A DNA stretch of 8,746 nt from JBNKLG01 sp050292235 (GTDB taxonomy: Bacteria > Pseudomonadota > Gammaproteobacteria > Chromatiales > Chromatiaceae). Positions 6,603-8,746 of this stretch are shown here, piece by piece (position 1 is the first letter of the stretch; each line of letters begins with the position of its first letter). Both the position numbers and the translations under genes were made by a program. The notes under the pieces were generated by a model, which worked only from the letters and a program-made list of their open reading frames with translations, was not told the origin of the DNA and made no database searches. The stretch is taken from NCBI GenBank assembly GCA_050292235.1, contig JBNKLG010000100.1:1-8746 (forward strand), read 5' to 3'.

Positions 6603-7266
6603 AATGTCCTTTGTCCATCTGGTGATGGGGGCCAGCCCGGTGGTGCAGCTGGTGATGCTGTCCCTGCTGATGGCCTCCGTGGTCTCCTGGACCATGATTT
6701 TCGACCGCAATCGCAACCTCAAGCGGGCAAAGCAGGAGTCTGATGCTTTTGAAAATCGCTTCTGGAGCGGACACGAATTGCTGGAGCTCTACCGTGAGGT
6801 TACCCGCAACGGTGATGATGCCCAGGGGGTGGCGGCCATCTTTCGTGACGGCTTCCGTGAGTTTGCAAAGCAGCGGGAGAACAAGGGTATTGCCCCCATG
6901 GATGTGGTCGAAGGAGCGCGTCGGGCCATGCAGGTGAGCATGAATCGGGAGATCGATCGACTGGAGACCCATCTGGCCTTTCTGGCCACCGTGGGCTCTA
7001 CCAGCCCTTATGTGGGGTTGTTCGGTACTGTCTGGGGCATCATGAATGCCTTTATCGCCCTGGGTAACGTCAAACAGGCGACTCTCTCTTTGGTTGCTCC
7101 GGGGATTGCCGAGGCACTGATTGCCACTGCCATCGGTCTCTTTGCTGCTATCCCAGCTGTGGTGGCCTACAACCGCTTTGCCGATCAGGTAGAGCGGCTG
7201 GAGAATCGCTATGAGGGCTTTCTGGATGAATTCACCACCATTCTGCAGCGCCAGGCGCACGGTTAG
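6592..7266 (+). CDS. tolQ: Tol-Pal inner-membrane proton channel subunit TolQ
   Basis: This 224-residue MotA/TolQ/ExbB-family protein forms a pentamer around TolR and converts proton flow into movement of TolA. Three membrane segments are visible: residues about 16-36 (VVQLVMLSLLMASVVSWTMI), about 128-155, and about 170-192. The most conserved stretches are SPYVGLFGTVWGIMNAFIAL (138-157) and PGIAEALIATAIGLFAAIPA (170-189). They contain the channel threonines T146 and T179, which correspond to T145 and T178 of E. coli. The cytoplasmic loop between segments 1 and 2 is of normal length, and the tail ends FTTILQRQAHG. AGGAG at 6580-6584, 7 bases before the ATG, is a good ribosome binding site. 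The gene sits between ybgC (11 bp overlap) and an unusually long 104 bp gap before tolR. Confidence 0.97.
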   Translation: MQSEMSFVHLVMGASPVVQLVMLSLLMASVVSWTMIFDRNRNLKRAKQESDAFENRFWSGHELLELYREVTRNGDDAQGVAAIFRDGFREFAKQRENKGIAPMDVVEGARRAMQVSMNREIDRLETHLAFLATVGSTSPYVGLFGTVWGIMNAFIALGNVKQATLSLVAPGIAEALIATAIGLFAAIPAVVAYNRFADQVERLENRYEGFLDEFTTILQRQAHG

Positions 7267-7324
7267 AAATTGGATTAACTTCGGATTTTACATTTAGTAA
7301 ATTCATTATGTTAGAGTCTGGTTT

Positions 7325-7333
7325 TGATATGAT
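7325..7333 (+). promoter_or_regulatory. Candidate internal promoter between tolQ and tolR (extended -10)
   Basis: The 104 bp between tolQ and tolR (7267-7370) is AT-rich and holds no convincing gene. TGATATGAT (7325-7333) fits the extended -10 consensus TGnTATAAT with one mismatch. The -35 position (ATTATG at 7305-7310) is poor. Transcription would start near 7340, about 30 bases before the tolR ATG. A small perfect inverted repeat, TTTAC-ATTTA-GTAAA (7287-7301), lies upstream. The tolR ribosome binding site is weak (GGGGTGCGAG just before the ATG). Confidence 0.4.
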
Positions 7334-7370
7334 TTCTAGAAGTGGGTTATGATGGTCGTCGGGGTGCGAG

Positions 7371-7796
7371 ATGTCGCGTAGAAAAAAGTCGCGTAAGCCT
7401 ATGGCCCAGATTAACGTGGTGCCTTATATCGACGTTATGCTGGTGCTCTTGGTGATTTTTATGATTACTGCCCCCCTGATGAGTCAAGGGGTAGAGGTGG
7501 ATCTGCCTCAGGCTGAGGCAGAGTTGCTGCCGCCGGATCATGAAGAGCCACTGATCATTTCGGTGGATCGCCAGGGCAATCTCTATGTCAACGTGGGCGA
7601 AGAGAAATCCTCTCCCGTGAGTGGCGAGGATTTACAGACCCGCGTGGCCGCTGTGCTACGCAACAAGCCCAAGACCCCGGTATTGGTGCGCGGCGATAAA
7701 AACGTGGATTATGGCAAGGTGATGGAGGCTATGGTGCTGGTTCAGGGGGCGGGTGCCTCCAGCATGGGGCTGATGACCGATTCGCCGCAGCACTGA
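7371..7796 (+). CDS. tolR: Tol-Pal proton-channel subunit TolR
   Basis: This 141-residue ExbD/TolR-family protein is close in length to the 142-residue E. coli TolR. A short basic cytoplasmic N-terminus (MSRRKKSRKP) and INVVPYIDVMLVLLVIFMI (14-32) form the single membrane anchor. D21 is the essential proton-path aspartate (D23 in E. coli). The family sequence TAPLMSQGVEVDLP (33-46) follows, then a periplasmic domain (about 58-136) with VDRQGNLYV, QTRVAAVL, VLVRGDKNVDYGKVMEAM and SMGLMTDSP. TolR dimerises inside the TolQ pentamer and its periplasmic domain can contact peptidoglycan. The ATG at 7371 is supported by the basic start and family length. It is separated from tolQ by 104 bp and followed after 14 bp by a second, diverged TolR-like gene. 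Confidence 0.96.
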   Translation: MSRRKKSRKPMAQINVVPYIDVMLVLLVIFMITAPLMSQGVEVDLPQAEAELLPPDHEEPLIISVDRQGNLYVNVGEEKSSPVSGEDLQTRVAAVLRNKPKTPVLVRGDKNVDYGKVMEAMVLVQGAGASSMGLMTDSPQH

Positions 7797-7810
7797 ACGC
7801 CGACAAGACA

Positions 7811-8206
7811 ATGCTAGACACATTTTCATACTGGTTGAACATCGTTGGCGTAGCCACGCAGGTGTATCCCCTTCTCACCGCGCAGGTCAATGTGGATCTT
7901 CCGGCGCTGGAGGCCACCAGGCAGATTCGGGCAAAAGAAAATGCCATGGTGATTATGGTGGATGCTCAGGGGCAGGCTTATTTGGATGACAAGAGCGGGA
8001 AAGGGAGGACTGCGGTTTCTGATGAGCGTTGGCAGACTCGGGTGGCCGAGGAAATAGTGCTACACCCCCAAAGGCATGTGCTGGTTCGGGCAGACCGAAA
8101 TATCAACCTTGTTCGTTTGATGCAGGTGGTGACTCAGGCAAAGGCGGCAGGAGCGGAACACGTCCACTTTCAGCCCACAGGGGTTGCTGAAGGTGCTGCT
8201 CAGTGA
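7811..8206 (+). CDS. Second TolR-like protein with degenerate membrane anchor
   Basis: This 131-residue protein is a paralogue of the adjacent TolR. From residue 26 onward the two align with at most one gap: VNVDLP against VEVDLP, VDAQGQAYL against VDRQGNLYV, a shared QTRVA, and VLVRADRN against VLVRGDKN. The N-terminus is different. It reads MLDTFSYWLNIVGVATQVYP, lacks the basic leader and the IDVMLVLLVIF segment, and in ungapped alignment carries Ser6 where TolR has its proton-path Asp21; D3 could align only with a 3-residue gap. Residues 5-22 are only moderately hydrophobic. ATG 7811 has no clear ribosome binding site, and no in-frame start precedes it, though coupling to tolR (14 bp away) is possible. 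Its stop overlaps the tolA GTG. It could be an accessory or inhibitory TolR partner, or a decaying duplicate. The periplasmic half looks coding and intact. Confidence 0.82.
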   Translation: MLDTFSYWLNIVGVATQVYPLLTAQVNVDLPALEATRQIRAKENAMVIMVDAQGQAYLDDKSGKGRTAVSDERWQTRVAEEIVLHPQRHVLVRADRNINLVRLMQVVTQAKAAGAEHVHFQPTGVAEGAAQ

Positions 8207-8746
8207 TTGAGTTTTTTCGCAATAATCCCAAGGCCCTGGCGCTGGCTGTGGGCATGCATCTGATGCTGATCCTGCTGCTGGCTTTTGGCGTGGATTGGTG
8301 GCACAAACCCAAAGTGGCGCAGCCTCAGGGCAATGTGGTCAAAGCCACCGTTTTGGATAGCGCTAAGGTTCAGGCCGCGGCGGATAAGCTTAAGCAACAG
8401 GAAAAGGCCAAAGAGACCCAGCAGAAGGCACAGGAAGAGAAAGAAAAGCGGAAGCTGGAAGATCTGCGTCAGCAACAACGCCAGGAGCAGCAGAGGCTGA
8501 AAAACCTGGAGAAAAAACGCCAGGAGGCAGAGCGGCAGCGCAAGGCAGAGATAGCGCGCAAGGCCAGGGAAAAACGAAAGGCTGAGGCCGAGAAAAAACG
8601 TAAAGCGGAAGAGGCCAGAAAAAAGGCGGTTGAGGAGAAAAAACGCCAGGCCGAAGAGGAGAAGCGCAAAAAGGCCGAAGCGGAGAAAAAACGTCAGGCG
8701 GAGGAGGCCAAGAAAAAGGCCGATGCCGAGCGCAAGGCCCGGGAAG
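8203..8746 (+). CDS. tolA: Tol-Pal energy-transducing protein TolA (5' part)
   Basis: The first 181 codons are present and the frame is open at the right edge. TolA links TolQR in the inner membrane to TolB and Pal at the outer membrane. The N-terminus IEFFRNNPKA is a short basic cytoplasmic part, followed by one membrane segment (about 11-30) containing VGMHLML. H19 corresponds to the His of the E. coli SHLS motif that contacts TolQR, but the Ser four residues earlier is Ala15 here. After the linker VVKATVLDSAKV (45-56), residues about 58-181 form a long Lys/Glu/Gln/Arg/Ala helix, typical of TolA domain II, which spans the periplasm. The start is GTG at 8203, overlapping the upstream stop as GTGA; no other in-frame start precedes the membrane segment. 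The C-terminal domain III is outside the window. Confidence 0.93.
   Translation, partial: MIEFFRNNPKALALAVGMHLMLILLLAFGVDWWHKPKVAQPQGNVVKATVLDSAKVQAAADKLKQQEKAKETQQKAQEEKEKRKLEDLRQQQRQEQQRLKNLEKKRQEAERQRKAEIARKAREKRKAEAEKKRKAEEARKKAVEEKKRQAEEEKRKKAEAEKKRQAEEAKKKADAERKARE

Noticed and set aside
6547..7260. 237-codon minus-strand open frame opposite tolQ
   Set aside because: It is antisense to a clear tolQ, with shadow-type composition and no domain motif.
7287..7315. TTTACA as the -35 of a standard sigma-70 promoter upstream of tolR
   Set aside because: No acceptable -10 lies 16-18 bp downstream; the extended -10 at 7325 is a better candidate.
7308..7352. 14-residue open frame in the tolQ–tolR gap
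   Set aside because: It is too short, has no ribosome binding site and no recognisable peptide, and overlaps the candidate -10 element.
6592..8206. The TolQ/TolR/TolR2 set as an ExbB-ExbD-ExbD2 TonB-type system
   Set aside because: The TolQ sequence, the ybgC neighbour and the long TolA helix identify a Tol-Pal operon; nothing TonB-like is present.
8509..8697. A-rich repeats as programmed frameshift sites in tolA
   Set aside because: The A6 runs are read as GAG AAA AAA CG, which is not the phase of a canonical -1 slippery heptamer, and the original frame stays open and TolA-like throughout.
1..8746. CRISPR arrays, tRNA/rRNA genes, transposases or defence genes
   Set aside because: I looked for regular repeats, clover-leaf genes and terminal inverted repeats flanking any block and saw none.

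Overview
The window is a piece of a gammaproteobacterial chromosome. The evidence is the gene order aspS – yebC – ruvC – ruvA – ruvB – ybgC – tolQ – tolR – tolA, which is the well-known arrangement of gammaproteobacteria such as Pseudomonas, together with protein sequences very close to the E. coli versions. Most genes look about 60% G+C by eye. A purple-sulfur or sulfur-oxidiser type lineage (Chromatiales-like) is possible, but the sequence alone does not settle the genus.

Layout. Positions 1-217 hold the 3' end of aspS. Positions 268-3148 hold a block of three genes on the minus strand that interrupts the usual aspS–yebC neighbourhood. In order of transcription these are an HDOD/GAF-like signalling protein, a DUF971 protein fused to a MoaD-like domain (start and stop overlap as ATGA), and a markedly AT-rich gene for a secreted protein of unknown function. 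A divergent intergenic region (3149-3266) carries a good extended -10 promoter for yebC. From 3267 onward everything is on the plus strand and very tightly packed: yebC, ruvC (GTG start), ruvA (ATGA overlap), ruvB, ybgC (8 bp overlap), tolQ (11 bp overlap), then a 104 bp AT-rich gap with its own candidate promoter, tolR, a second diverged tolR-like gene, and the first 181 codons of tolA (GTGA overlap), which runs off the window.

How the genes work together. YebC is a translation factor. RuvA, RuvB and RuvC form the Holliday junction branch-migration and resolution machine. YbgC, TolQ, TolR and TolA belong to the Tol-Pal system, which uses the proton motive force to maintain the outer membrane and constrict it at division. 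tolB, pal and cpoB would be expected just beyond the right edge.

The core is ordinary. The unusual points are the second tolR-like gene, which has lost the canonical TolR membrane anchor with its proton-path aspartate; the promoter-bearing gap that separates tolQ from tolR; the DUF971–MoaD fusion, whose MoaD part ends in a polyproline tail instead of Gly-Gly; and the AT-rich secreted orphan. I see no RNA genes, CRISPR arrays, insertion sequences, attachment sites or defence genes.
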